The translations under genes and the position numbers were made by a program. Shown one piece after another: positions 6,946 through 14,111 of a DNA stretch of 26,735 nucleotides. Source of the stretch: Bacteroidales bacterium M5 (GTDB lineage: Bacteria; Bacteroidota; Bacteroidia; Bacteroidales; Muribaculaceae); contig LUJP01000078.1 in NCBI GenBank assembly GCA_001689535.1, forward strand, positions 1 through 26,735, in the 5' to 3' direction. Below the pieces are notes generated by a model. That model was not told the DNA's origin. It was given only the letters and a program-made list of their open reading frames with translations, and did not search any database. Numbering within the stretch: position 1 is the stretch's first letter; each line of letters opens with the position of its first letter.

Positions 6946-8424
6946 TCAGCGGTTGGATGCGCTGTAGTTGGGAGCCTCGCTGGTTATCGCAACGTCGTGG
7001 GGATGGCTTTCGGCCACGCCTGCGTTTGTGATGCGGGTGAACATCGCGCCGTGGAGAGCGTCGATATCTTTAGCACCGCAATACCCCATGCCTGCACGCA
7101 GACCGCCAAGCATCTGATATACCACCTCATAGAGGTTGCCTTTGTAAGGCACGCGGGCGGCAATACCTTCAGGCACGAGTTTCTTGGCATCCGACACATT
7201 GCCCTGGAAATAACGGTCTTTCGAACCCTTTTCCATGGCCTCCAGGGAGCCCATGCCGCGGTAAGACTTATATTTACGTCCGTTGTAGATGATTGTATCG
7301 CCGGGCGATTCCTCCACGCCGGCAAGCATTCCGCCAAGCATCACGCTGTAAGCTCCGGCTGCAAGAGCCTTCACTATGTCGCCGGAATAGCGTATGCCGC
7401 CGTCGGCAATCAGAGGCACACCGGTGCCGTCAAGAGCCTTTGCTACGTCATACACAGCCGAAAGCTGGGGTACGCCCACACCGGCAATAATGCGGGTGGT
7501 GCAGATGGAACCCGGACCAATGCCCACTTTCACACCGTCGGCACCGTTCTCCACAAGATAGCGGGCGGCATCGCCGGTGGCAATATTGCCTACAACAACG
7601 TCGATATTGGGATATTTGGCTTTTACATCCTTGAGAACGCTTATCACACCCTTGCTGTGTCCATGGGCGGTGTCGATTACAATCGCATCCACTCCTGCGG
7701 CCACGAGAGCATCCACGCGCTGCATGGTGTCGGCGGTGACGCCCACACCGGCAGCCACACGCAGACGGCCCAACTTGTCCTTGCAGGCAAAGGGCTTGTC
7801 CTTGGCTTTGGTGATATCCTTGTAAGTAACCAGTCCCACAAGACGGCCGTCGTTGTCCACAACAGGCAGTTTCTCAATCTTGTGTTCCTGAAGAATCTTG
7901 GCAGCTTCCTCAAGGTCAGTGGTCTGCGAGGTGGTCACGAGACCGTCGCTGGTCATCACTTCGTCTACGGGACGGTTCACGTCGCTTTCGAAGCGGAGGT
8001 CGCGGTTGGTGACGATACCCACGAGCTTGCGGTCATCATCCACCACCGGAATGCCGCCGATATGGAACTCCGCCATCATGGAGAGAGCATCGGCCACGGT
8101 GCTACCCTTTTTAATGGTCACCGGATCATATATCATGCCGTTCTCGGCACGTTTCACCGCATGCACCTGACGCGCCTGCTCCTCAATCGACATATTCTTG
8201 TGGATTACTCCAATACCTCCCTCGCGGGCAATGGCAATGGCCAGCCCTGCCTCGGTTACTGTATCCATAGCCGCTGAGACCATAGGTACGTTGAGAGTGA
8301 TGTTGCGGGAGAATTTTGTCTTTAGATTTACTTCGCGAGGCAGTACCTCCGAGTAGGCGGGAATGAGCAGTACGTCGTCAAACGTAAGACCATCCATCTT
8401 AACTTTTTCTGCAATAAATGACAT
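6946..8424 (-). CDS. guaB: Inosine-5'-monophosphate dehydrogenase
   Basis: A 492-residue cytoplasmic enzyme, full length for the bacterial family. It oxidises IMP to XMP with NAD+, the committed step of guanine nucleotide synthesis. The (beta/alpha)8 catalytic domain is split by a pair of CBS domains (about residues 95-210, with PVVDDDRKLVGIVTNRDL and PVVDNDGRLVGLVTYKDI). Catalytic Cys308 lies in GPGSICTTR, the phosphate-binding site is ADGGIRYSGD, and the mobile flap includes EGIAARVPYKG. The start MSFIAEKVKMDGLTFDDVLL is typical. A canonical promoter lies 40-70 bases upstream, divergent from plsC. No riboswitch-sized leader is present. Confidence 0.98.
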   Translation of the reverse strand: MSFIAEKVKMDGLTFDDVLLIPAYSEVLPREVNLKTKFSRNITLNVPMVSAAMDTVTEAGLAIAIAREGGIGVIHKNMSIEEQARQVHAVKRAENGMIYDPVTIKKGSTVADALSMMAEFHIGGIPVVDDDRKLVGIVTNRDLRFESDVNRPVDEVMTSDGLVTTSQTTDLEEAAKILQEHKIEKLPVVDNDGRLVGLVTYKDITKAKDKPFACKDKLGRLRVAAGVGVTADTMQRVDALVAAGVDAIVIDTAHGHSKGVISVLKDVKAKYPNIDVVVGNIATGDAARYLVENGADGVKVGIGPGSICTTRIIAGVGVPQLSAVYDVAKALDGTGVPLIADGGIRYSGDIVKALAAGAYSVMLGGMLAGVEESPGDTIIYNGRKYKSYRGMGSLEAMEKGSKDRYFQGNVSDAKKLVPEGIAARVPYKGNLYEVVYQMLGGLRAGMGYCGAKDIDALHGAMFTRITNAGVAESHPHDVAITSEAPNYSASNR

Positions 8425-8463
8425 AGTGGCTATCGATGATTAGTCTGAAAATTTTATTGCATG

Positions 8464-8495
8464 CAAAGTTACGCTTTTTTGCCAACAACCACAAA
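8464..8495 (-). promoter_or_regulatory. guaB promoter
   Basis: The minus strand has TTTG (8495-8492), a spacer of 20, then TAACTTTG (8471-8464): a full Bacteroidetes -33/-7 promoter. The -7 box ends 39 bases before the guaB ATG. Confidence 0.8.
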
Positions 8496-8529
8496 TATTT
8501 TATCGCACCCGTTATTTAAATAAAAAAAC

Positions 8530-8560
8530 TTGCATGGAAAACCGGCGATATCTAACTTTG
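8530..8560 (+). promoter_or_regulatory. plsC promoter
   Basis: CTTG (ending 8532), a spacer of 20, then TAACTTTG (8553-8560). The predicted transcript start lies only a few bases before the ATG at 8569. This promoter overlaps the in-frame TTG at 8530, which argues against that codon as translation start. Confidence 0.7.
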
Positions 8561-8568
8561 CCTTTACT

Positions 8569-9312
8569 ATGATAATTCTTTACCGCATCTATCAGCTTTT
8601 CATTATGGCCCCGGTGCTGCTGGTGGCCACTGTACTCACCGCTTTAACTGTCATGGCTGCTTCTGTGCTCGGCTTCGGACGCTGGGGCGGTTATTATCCG
8701 CAGGTGGTCTGGGCAAAACTTTTCCTGGCCATGACGCTCGTAAAAGTAAAGGTGGAGGGAAGAGATAATATCGATCCGTCCACGAGCTATGTGTTCGTGG
8801 CCAATCACCAGAGCGCTTACGACATCTTCACCGTCTATGCCCTCCTCCACCATAATTTCCGGTGGATGATGAAGAAGGAGCTGCGCAAGATGCCTCTGAT
8901 AGGACTGGCTTGCGAAAAGTCTCATCAGATCTACGTGGACAACTCCACTCCCGGCGCGCTCAAACAGACGATGGAGCGGGCAGAGACCCTGCTGCGCGAC
9001 GGCATGTCGCTTGTGATATTTCCCGAAGGAGCGCGCACGCTCGACGGCCGCATGCACCGCTTCAAACGCGGAGCCTTCATCCTGGCCGAGGAATTCCACC
9101 TGCCTGTGGTGCCGCTGACTATAGACGGCGCCTACCGTGTGCTTCCCCGCAACAAGACGTTGCCTCACTGGGGGCGCATAACCCTTACCATCCACAAGCC
9201 CATAATGCCCGGCAGCGCAGACCACACCGACACCTCGCGCATAATGCAGGAGGCATGGGATGCCATCCAGTCAGCACTCCCCGTCCCCGGCGACCAGAAG
9301 ACGGCACGCTGA
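8569..9312 (+). CDS. plsC: 1-acyl-sn-glycerol-3-phosphate acyltransferase
   Basis: A 247-residue membrane-bound acyltransferase of the PlsC family, which adds the second acyl chain to lysophosphatidic acid to make phosphatidic acid, the phospholipid precursor. An N-terminal membrane helix (about residues 10-35) precedes the catalytic domain. The HX4D motif is NHQSAYD (His80, Asp85), the glycerol-phosphate-binding block is FPEGART (151-157), and VVPLTIDGAYRVLP is the later conserved segment. I chose ATG 8569 over the in-frame TTG 8530 because the promoter boxes cover the latter. It is divergent from guaB and upstream of groES with no obvious terminator between. Bacteroidetes relatives may act on ornithine lipids or other acceptors, so the substrate is not certain. 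Confidence 0.9.
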   Translation: MIILYRIYQLFIMAPVLLVATVLTALTVMAASVLGFGRWGGYYPQVVWAKLFLAMTLVKVKVEGRDNIDPSTSYVFVANHQSAYDIFTVYALLHHNFRWMMKKELRKMPLIGLACEKSHQIYVDNSTPGALKQTMERAETLLRDGMSLVIFPEGARTLDGRMHRFKRGAFILAEEFHLPVVPLTIDGAYRVLPRNKTLPHWGRITLTIHKPIMPGSADHTDTSRIMQEAWDAIQSALPVPGDQKTAR

Positions 9313-9380
9313 CACCGGCCCGGCCATTATGACACACCACCCCCGGCTAACTTTCTCGACCCTTAATTGTTATTCTGAAA

Positions 9381-9417
9381 GTGCGACATAGCGAAGGCAT
9401 GTCACGCCATTTTGTCA
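9381..9417 (+). promoter_or_regulatory. Possible activator or repressor site upstream of groES
   Basis: GTGCGACAT (9381-9389) and ATGTCACGC (9399-9407) form an inverted repeat with 7 of 9 matching positions and a 9-base spacer. A second GTCA follows in TTTGTCA (9411-9417). It sits 25-60 bases upstream of the sigma-54-like boxes, where an enhancer-binding activator could act. The CIRCE element bound by HrcA is absent. Confidence 0.45.
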
Positions 9418-9439
9418 TACCGGTGGCAGAAATATCCGG

Positions 9440-9456
9440 TTGGCACGAATTATGCA
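9440..9456 (+). promoter_or_regulatory. Sigma-54-type (-24/-12) promoter of groESL
   Basis: TTGGCACGAATTATGCA has GG (9442-9443) and GC (9454-9455) ten bases apart, the exact -24/-12 geometry of sigma-54, with TGGCACG complete and one deviation in the -12 element (ATGCA for TTGCA). A start near 9467 would give a leader of about 42 bases before groES. Confidence 0.6.
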
Positions 9457-9508
9457 GTAATACCTCATGTAATAATGAATCTTACAACTCTTAACCAAAT
9501 ATAAAATC

Positions 9509-9781
9509 ATGAACATCAAACCGCTTGCCGACCGCGTGCTCATTCTTCCCACTCCCGCTGAGGAAGTTACCGCCACCGGCATCATCATTCCTGATTCAGC
9601 TAAAGAGAAACCCCTCAAAGGTACAGTAGTAGCCGCCGGAAACGGCACCAAGGACGAAGAAATGGTCCTGAAACAAGGCGACACCGTGATTTTCGGCAAA
9701 TACGCCGGAACCGAAGTGGAGTTCGAAGGCGAAAAATACCTCATCATGCGCCAGAGCGACGTTCTCGCCGTTATAGGTTGA
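9509..9781 (+). CDS. groES: Co-chaperonin GroES
   Basis: A 90-residue protein matching the Hsp10 family along its whole length. The N-terminal strand NIKPLADRVLI, the mobile loop that contacts GroEL (about residues 18-36, EEVTATGIIIPDSAKEKP), the KGTVVAAGNGT segment and the C-terminal YLIMRQSDVLAVI are all present. GroES caps the GroEL ring and encloses the folding substrate in the cytoplasm. It precedes groEL by 59 bases and shares its promoter region, where a sigma-54-like site was found. Confidence 0.98.
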   Translation: MNIKPLADRVLILPTPAEEVTATGIIIPDSAKEKPLKGTVVAAGNGTKDEEMVLKQGDTVIFGKYAGTEVEFEGEKYLIMRQSDVLAVIG

Positions 9782-9840
9782 GCGTCCGGCATTTTTCAGT
9801 TTATTTCCCAATAACTTTCATCTGAAAACAAAACAGCATT

Positions 9841-11478
9841 ATGGCAAAAGAAATAAAATTCGAGATAAAGGCTCGCGAAGAGCTTAAGAAAGGCGTAGAC
9901 GCTCTTGCCGACGCCGTAAAGGTAACCCTCGGCCCCAAAGGCCGCCACGTGATCATCGAAAAGAAATTCGGCGCTCCCCACATCACCAAGGACGGAGTGA
10001 GCGTGGCACGCGAGGTTGAGCTCGAGGATCCGTTCCAGAACATGGGCGCACAGCTAGTAAAGGAAGTGGCTTCCAAGACCGGCGACGATGCCGGCGACGG
10101 AACAACAACCGCCACCGTTCTCGCACAGGCTATAATCAACGTCGGCCTTAAGAACGTGGCCGCCGGCGCCAACCCCATGGACCTCAAGCGCGGCATCGAT
10201 AAAGCCGTTGCAGTGGTAGTCGAGAACATCAAAGCTATGTCGGAAGAAGTAGGCGACGACTTCAAGAAAATCGAAGACGTAGCCCGCGTATCGGCTAACA
10301 ACGACGAGGCCATAGGTCATCTAATAGCCGAGGCCATGAAGAAAGTGAAGAAAGAAGGCGTCATCACCGTCGACGAGGCCAAGGGCACCGAAACCACCGT
10401 TGACATCGTGGAAGGCATGCAGTTTGATCGCGGCTATATCTCGCCTTACTTCATCACCAACCCCGACAAGATGGAATGCCTCATGGAGTCGCCCTACGTG
10501 CTTCTCTACGATAAGAAAATTTCCAACCTCAAGGATCTCCTCCCCATTCTGGAAGCTTCGGCACAGAGCGGACGTCCGCTCCTCATCATCGCCGAGGACG
10601 TTGACCAGGAAGCTCTCGCCACTCTGGTTGTGAACCGTCTGCGCGGTTCTCTGAAGATCTGCGCCGTGAAGGCACCTGGATTCGGCGACCGCCGCAAGGA
10701 AATGCTCGAGGATATCGCAGTGCTCACCGGCGGTATCGTAATCTCCGAGGAAAAGGGCATGAAGCTTGAATCTGCAACCGTTGATTATCTCGGCCGCGCC
10801 GAGAAGATTGTGGTTAACAAAGAAACCACCACCATCGTGAACGGTGCCGGTGCCAAGGATGCCATCGAAGCTCGCGTAGCTCAGGTCAAGGCTCAGATCG
10901 AGCAGACCACAAGCGACTACGACCGCGAGAAACTCCAGGAGCGTCTGGCCAAACTCGCTGGCGGCGTTGCAGTGCTCCACATCGGAGCACCCTCCGAGGT
11001 GGAGATGAAAGAGAAGAAAGACCGCGTGGACGACGCCCTCTCCGCCACCCGCGCAGCCATCGCCGAAGGCATCGTGCCCGGCGGAGGTGTGGCCTACATC
11101 CGCTGCGTTGAGAAGCTTGCCGACCTCACCGGCGCAAATGCCGACGAAACCACCGGCATCCAGATTGTACGCCGCGCCATCGAGGAGCCTCTCCGTCAGA
11201 TTGTGGCCAACGCAGGTGTAGAAGGCGCCGTTGTGGTACAGAAAGTAAAGGACGGCACAGCCGACTTCGGCTACAACGCCCGCACCGACCAGTATGAGAA
11301 CCTACTGGCAGCAGGCGTTATCGACCCCGCTAAGGTTACCCGCGTGGCTCTCGAGAACGCTGCTTCCATAGCAGGAATGTTCCTTACCACCGAATGCGTT
11401 ATCGCCGAGAAGAAAGAGGAGAATCCCGCTCCCGCAATGCCCGCACCCGGAATGGGTGGCATGGGCGGCATGATGTAA
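9841..11478 (+). CDS. groEL: 60-kDa chaperonin GroEL
   Basis: A 545-residue Hsp60 with the usual three-part domain order: equatorial, intermediate, apical and back. Nucleotide-binding elements include VTLGPKGRHV, KDGVSVA (Asp51) and GDGTTTATV (Asp86); the intermediate-domain GGGVAYIR and the C-terminal GMGGMGGMM tail are clear. It folds cytoplasmic proteins in an ATP-driven cycle with GroES. Its strong, regular codon use and the long perfect terminator after it fit high expression. The intergenic gap after groES is 59 bases, with no sign of a separate strong promoter. Confidence 0.99.
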   Translation: MAKEIKFEIKAREELKKGVDALADAVKVTLGPKGRHVIIEKKFGAPHITKDGVSVAREVELEDPFQNMGAQLVKEVASKTGDDAGDGTTTATVLAQAIINVGLKNVAAGANPMDLKRGIDKAVAVVVENIKAMSEEVGDDFKKIEDVARVSANNDEAIGHLIAEAMKKVKKEGVITVDEAKGTETTVDIVEGMQFDRGYISPYFITNPDKMECLMESPYVLLYDKKISNLKDLLPILEASAQSGRPLLIIAEDVDQEALATLVVNRLRGSLKICAVKAPGFGDRRKEMLEDIAVLTGGIVISEEKGMKLESATVDYLGRAEKIVVNKETTTIVNGAGAKDAIEARVAQVKAQIEQTTSDYDREKLQERLAKLAGGVAVLHIGAPSEVEMKEKKDRVDDALSATRAAIAEGIVPGGGVAYIRCVEKLADLTGANADETTGIQIVRRAIEEPLRQIVANAGVEGAVVVQKVKDGTADFGYNARTDQYENLLAAGVIDPAKVTRVALENAASIAGMFLTTECVIAEKKEENPAPAMPAPGMGGMGGMM

Positions 11479-11516
11479 ATCGCGCCTGAGCTTACTCCAG
11501 AATATTGATTATACTG

Positions 11517-11566
11517 CCGCCGCAGCCTCCGAGGTTTCCGCCTAAGGCTGCGGCGGTTTCTTTTTT
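11517..11566 (+). terminator. Intrinsic terminator of groESL
   Basis: CCGCCGCAGCC (11517-11527) pairs perfectly with GGCTGCGGCGG (11546-11556), followed by TTTCTTTTTT. It begins 38 bases after the groEL stop. Confidence 0.93.
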
Positions 11567-11692
11567 ATGCTCCATAAGTCCGGTTTGTTCTATGGCAATC
11601 AAACATGCTGAGAGAATTCACCGTAATAATGACTTTTCTTTTCCTCAATCTCGAGAATTTCATATTTTCTGTCAGTAATAAGATAGTAAACG

Positions 11693-11732
11693 AAAAAAAG
11701 CCGGTGTGTCGGAATTCCTTGACACACCGGCT
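11693..11732 (-). terminator. Intrinsic terminator of the GH92 gene
   Basis: AGCCGGTGTGTC (11699-11710) and GACACACCGGCT (11721-11732) form a perfect 12-bp stem around a 10-base loop that is itself largely self-complementary (GGAATTCC). On the minus strand seven T (11699-11693) follow the stem. It is 26 bases after the GH92 stop. The 126 bases between this and the groEL terminator show no other feature. Confidence 0.9.
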
Positions 11733-11758
11733 ATCATATTATGTGGCAGCCACCGGTT

Positions 11759-13966
11759 TTACTTGGCAGGAGTAGACTGCATTCTGTAGACGAGGTTGCC
11801 GCCCTTCATGATATCCTCGTGGGTAATGTAGGGCTTGGTGTAAGGCTCGCCGTTAAGCAGTATCTCTCCCACATACTTATTCTCTTCCGAAAGATTCTCG
11901 GCCTTAATATCGAAGGTCTTGCCGTCTTTCAGATGCAGCGTGAAGGCGGGGATCTGGGGAGCGCCGAACACATAGTTGCCGCTCACGGGGTCAACAGGAT
12001 AGAATCCCATTGCGGAGAACATATACCATGCCGACATCTGGCCGCAGTCGTCGTTGCCGCAAAGGCCGTCAGGCTCGGGACGATACTGGGTGTCGAAAAT
12101 CTCGCGCACGAGCTCCTGGGTGCGCCACGGCTTGCCGGCGAGAGCATAGAGGTAGGTCACGTGGTGGCTTGGTTCGTTGCCGTGGGCATACTGGCCTATC
12201 AGTCCGGTCACATCGGCCTGAGTTGTCACAAGTTCAAGGGTGAAGAGCGAGTCGAGTTTGTTGGTGAACGCTTCCTCGCCTCCGAAAAGCGATATCAAGC
12301 CGGGAACGTCGTGCTGCACATGCCACGTATACTGCCAGGCATTGCCTTCGGTGTAGTCGCCGCCCACACTCTCGGAGTGACCCACAAGGCTGGGATTGAA
12401 GGGTGATTTCCAGCTGCCGTCGCTCATGCGCGGACGCATGAACTGAGTCTGCGTGTCAAACAGGTTCTTGTAGTAGTCGGCGCGTTTGCCAAAATAGGCG
12501 GCATCTTCTTCCTTGCCCATGCGGCGTGCCATGTCGGCGGCGGCATAATCGTCGTAAACCGATTCGAGAGTCGAGGACACCGACTCTGCCCTGATAAGGT
12601 CGGAGGGGAAATAGCCGTATTTCAGATAGGTCTCCCAGTCTGATTTCAGAGGATGCGACACGGTCTGAGTACGCTTTATGGCATCAAACGCTCTTTCGGC
12701 ATCGAAGCCGCGGAAGCCCTTGCGGTAAGCCTCGGCTATCACTGACACACCGTGGTTGGCTACCATGCAATAATTATCCTTGCCCCAGAGAGCCCAGATG
12801 GGAATGAAGCCCTGGGCATCGGCATGGTCAACAAGCGAGCTTACGAAATCATCAACGCATTCGGGAACAATCACGGTATAGAACGGATGGGCTGCACGGT
12901 AGGTGTCCCACAGCGAGAAAGTCGAATAGAAGCCGTCGCCCGAAGCCTTAACAATGGAATCGTTGGCGTTGCGGTACATGCCGTCCACATCTGATATGCG
13001 GTTTGGCTGGATGAGCGAATGGTAGAAGCCGGTGTAGAAGTTCTTCTTCTGGTCATCGGTTCCGGTCACCTCTATGCGGCTCAGATAGTCGTTCCATTCG
13101 CGCTTGGCATCGGCACGCACGCCCTCGAAATCCCACGATGCAAGCTCCGTGGCAAGGTTACGCTTTGCGCCGTCCACGCCTGTGGTCGAAAGGGCAATCT
13201 TGGCCATCAGCTGCTCACCGGGCTTGAGGTCGAATGTGGCGATGATTCGTTTACCCTTCTCGGTCTCGCCCATAGGAAGATCGGTGGTCTTGACTACCGG
13301 ACGGTTGAAGGTTATCACAAAGAAATAATCCTGCTTCACCCACACGCTGTTGGTCACGTGACCGGTGAGGGTTGAATCATTCTCCCATGTGACCTCACAC
13401 GCCGAAACATGAGAATGATACTGCTTTTCGTTCCAGGCCGGCCCGTGCTGGAGGTCGATGAGCACGGAAGCAGAATCGGCCTTGTTGAAGGTATAGCGAT
13501 GAAGAGCTACACGCGAGGTCGAAGTGAGCTCAGCCTTCACGCCTGCGCCGGTGAGATCCACGGCGTAATAGCCGGGAGTCGCCGTTTCGGTCGACTTATC
13601 GAATGTGCTGCGATAGCCGTCCCAGTCGCGCACGCGGTCGCCCGTGAGAGGCATTATCAGAATGTCGCCGAGATCCATGCAGCCTGTACCGTTGAGGTGT
13701 GTCTGCGAGAAGCCCCAGATCAGGGAATCAGTATCGGTGTATTCCGAGCAATACTGCCAGCCCACAGCACCGGTCACCGGGCTTGTCTGCACCATACCGA
13801 AGGGGCGTGTGGCGCCGGGGAAGGTGTGGCCAGTGGCCGCAGCTCCCACAAACGGATTCACATACTGGGTATAGTCGGTTTCTGTTTCGGCCGCTTTGGA
13901 GCCGGAGCATGAAGCCAGCATTCCTGCCAGGGCCACGCTCGATAATAGAAGCAAAATTTTTTTCAT
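11759..13966 (-). CDS. GH92 alpha-1,2-mannosidase family lipoprotein
   Basis: A 735-residue exoglycosidase of family GH92, which removes alpha-linked mannose by inversion in a calcium-dependent way, typically from N-glycans or yeast mannan. The signal peptide ends in a lipobox (MLASCSG), so the enzyme is a lipoprotein and probably surface or periplasmic. Family signatures are YVNPFVGAAATGHTFPGATRPFG near the N-terminus, FSQTHLNGTGCMDLGDILIMP, EGNAWQYTWHVQHD and GNDDCGQMSAWYMFSAMGFYPV near the C-terminus. I chose ATG 13966, because the 29 extra upstream residues do not look coding and would bury the signal peptide. A TAACTTTA box lies 28 bases upstream. It stands alone, with no SusC/SusD partners in the window. 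Confidence 0.95.
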   Translation of the reverse strand: MKKILLLLSSVALAGMLASCSGSKAAETETDYTQYVNPFVGAAATGHTFPGATRPFGMVQTSPVTGAVGWQYCSEYTDTDSLIWGFSQTHLNGTGCMDLGDILIMPLTGDRVRDWDGYRSTFDKSTETATPGYYAVDLTGAGVKAELTSTSRVALHRYTFNKADSASVLIDLQHGPAWNEKQYHSHVSACEVTWENDSTLTGHVTNSVWVKQDYFFVITFNRPVVKTTDLPMGETEKGKRIIATFDLKPGEQLMAKIALSTTGVDGAKRNLATELASWDFEGVRADAKREWNDYLSRIEVTGTDDQKKNFYTGFYHSLIQPNRISDVDGMYRNANDSIVKASGDGFYSTFSLWDTYRAAHPFYTVIVPECVDDFVSSLVDHADAQGFIPIWALWGKDNYCMVANHGVSVIAEAYRKGFRGFDAERAFDAIKRTQTVSHPLKSDWETYLKYGYFPSDLIRAESVSSTLESVYDDYAAADMARRMGKEEDAAYFGKRADYYKNLFDTQTQFMRPRMSDGSWKSPFNPSLVGHSESVGGDYTEGNAWQYTWHVQHDVPGLISLFGGEEAFTNKLDSLFTLELVTTQADVTGLIGQYAHGNEPSHHVTYLYALAGKPWRTQELVREIFDTQYRPEPDGLCGNDDCGQMSAWYMFSAMGFYPVDPVSGNYVFGAPQIPAFTLHLKDGKTFDIKAENLSEENKYVGEILLNGEPYTKPYITHEDIMKGGNLVYRMQSTPAK

Positions 13967-13993
13967 GAGATTGGTTTGAAGGTTTTGAAGCCG

Positions 13994-14001
13994 TAAAGTT
14001 A
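13994..14001 (-). promoter_or_regulatory. Candidate -7 box of the GH92 gene
   Basis: TAACTTTA on the minus strand differs from TAnnTTTG only in the last base and lies 28 bases before the ATG. The -33 region has only TTTC at spacing 20. Confidence 0.45.
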
Positions 14002-14077
14002 GCAATTTCCTCCCTCCCCCAGAAATAATTCGGCCCTTTTCCCCTAACCCCACACCCTTTCATCCGGACTTTTTTCG

Positions 14078-14085
14078 TAAATTTG
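14078..14085 (+). promoter_or_regulatory. Candidate -7 box of the uvrD-nspC-GT2-radC run
   Basis: TAAATTTG is a full match to the -7 consensus, 26 bases before the TTG start of the helicase gene. No good TTTG is found at the -33 position. Confidence 0.5.
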
Positions 14086-14111
14086 ATGCGAAATCCGTCA
14101 ATACACACGAC

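Noticed and set aside
6997..8277. 426-codon plus-strand open frame opposite guaB
   Set aside because: Shadow of guaB; composition is His/Gly-rich without any recognisable fold or signal.
8425..8568. Purine riboswitch in the guaB leader
   Set aside because: The leader after the predicted start is only about 30 bases, too short for an aptamer.
9313..9508. CIRCE (HrcA) element before groES
   Set aside because: No TTAGCACTC-type inverted repeat is present; the repeat found has different arms.
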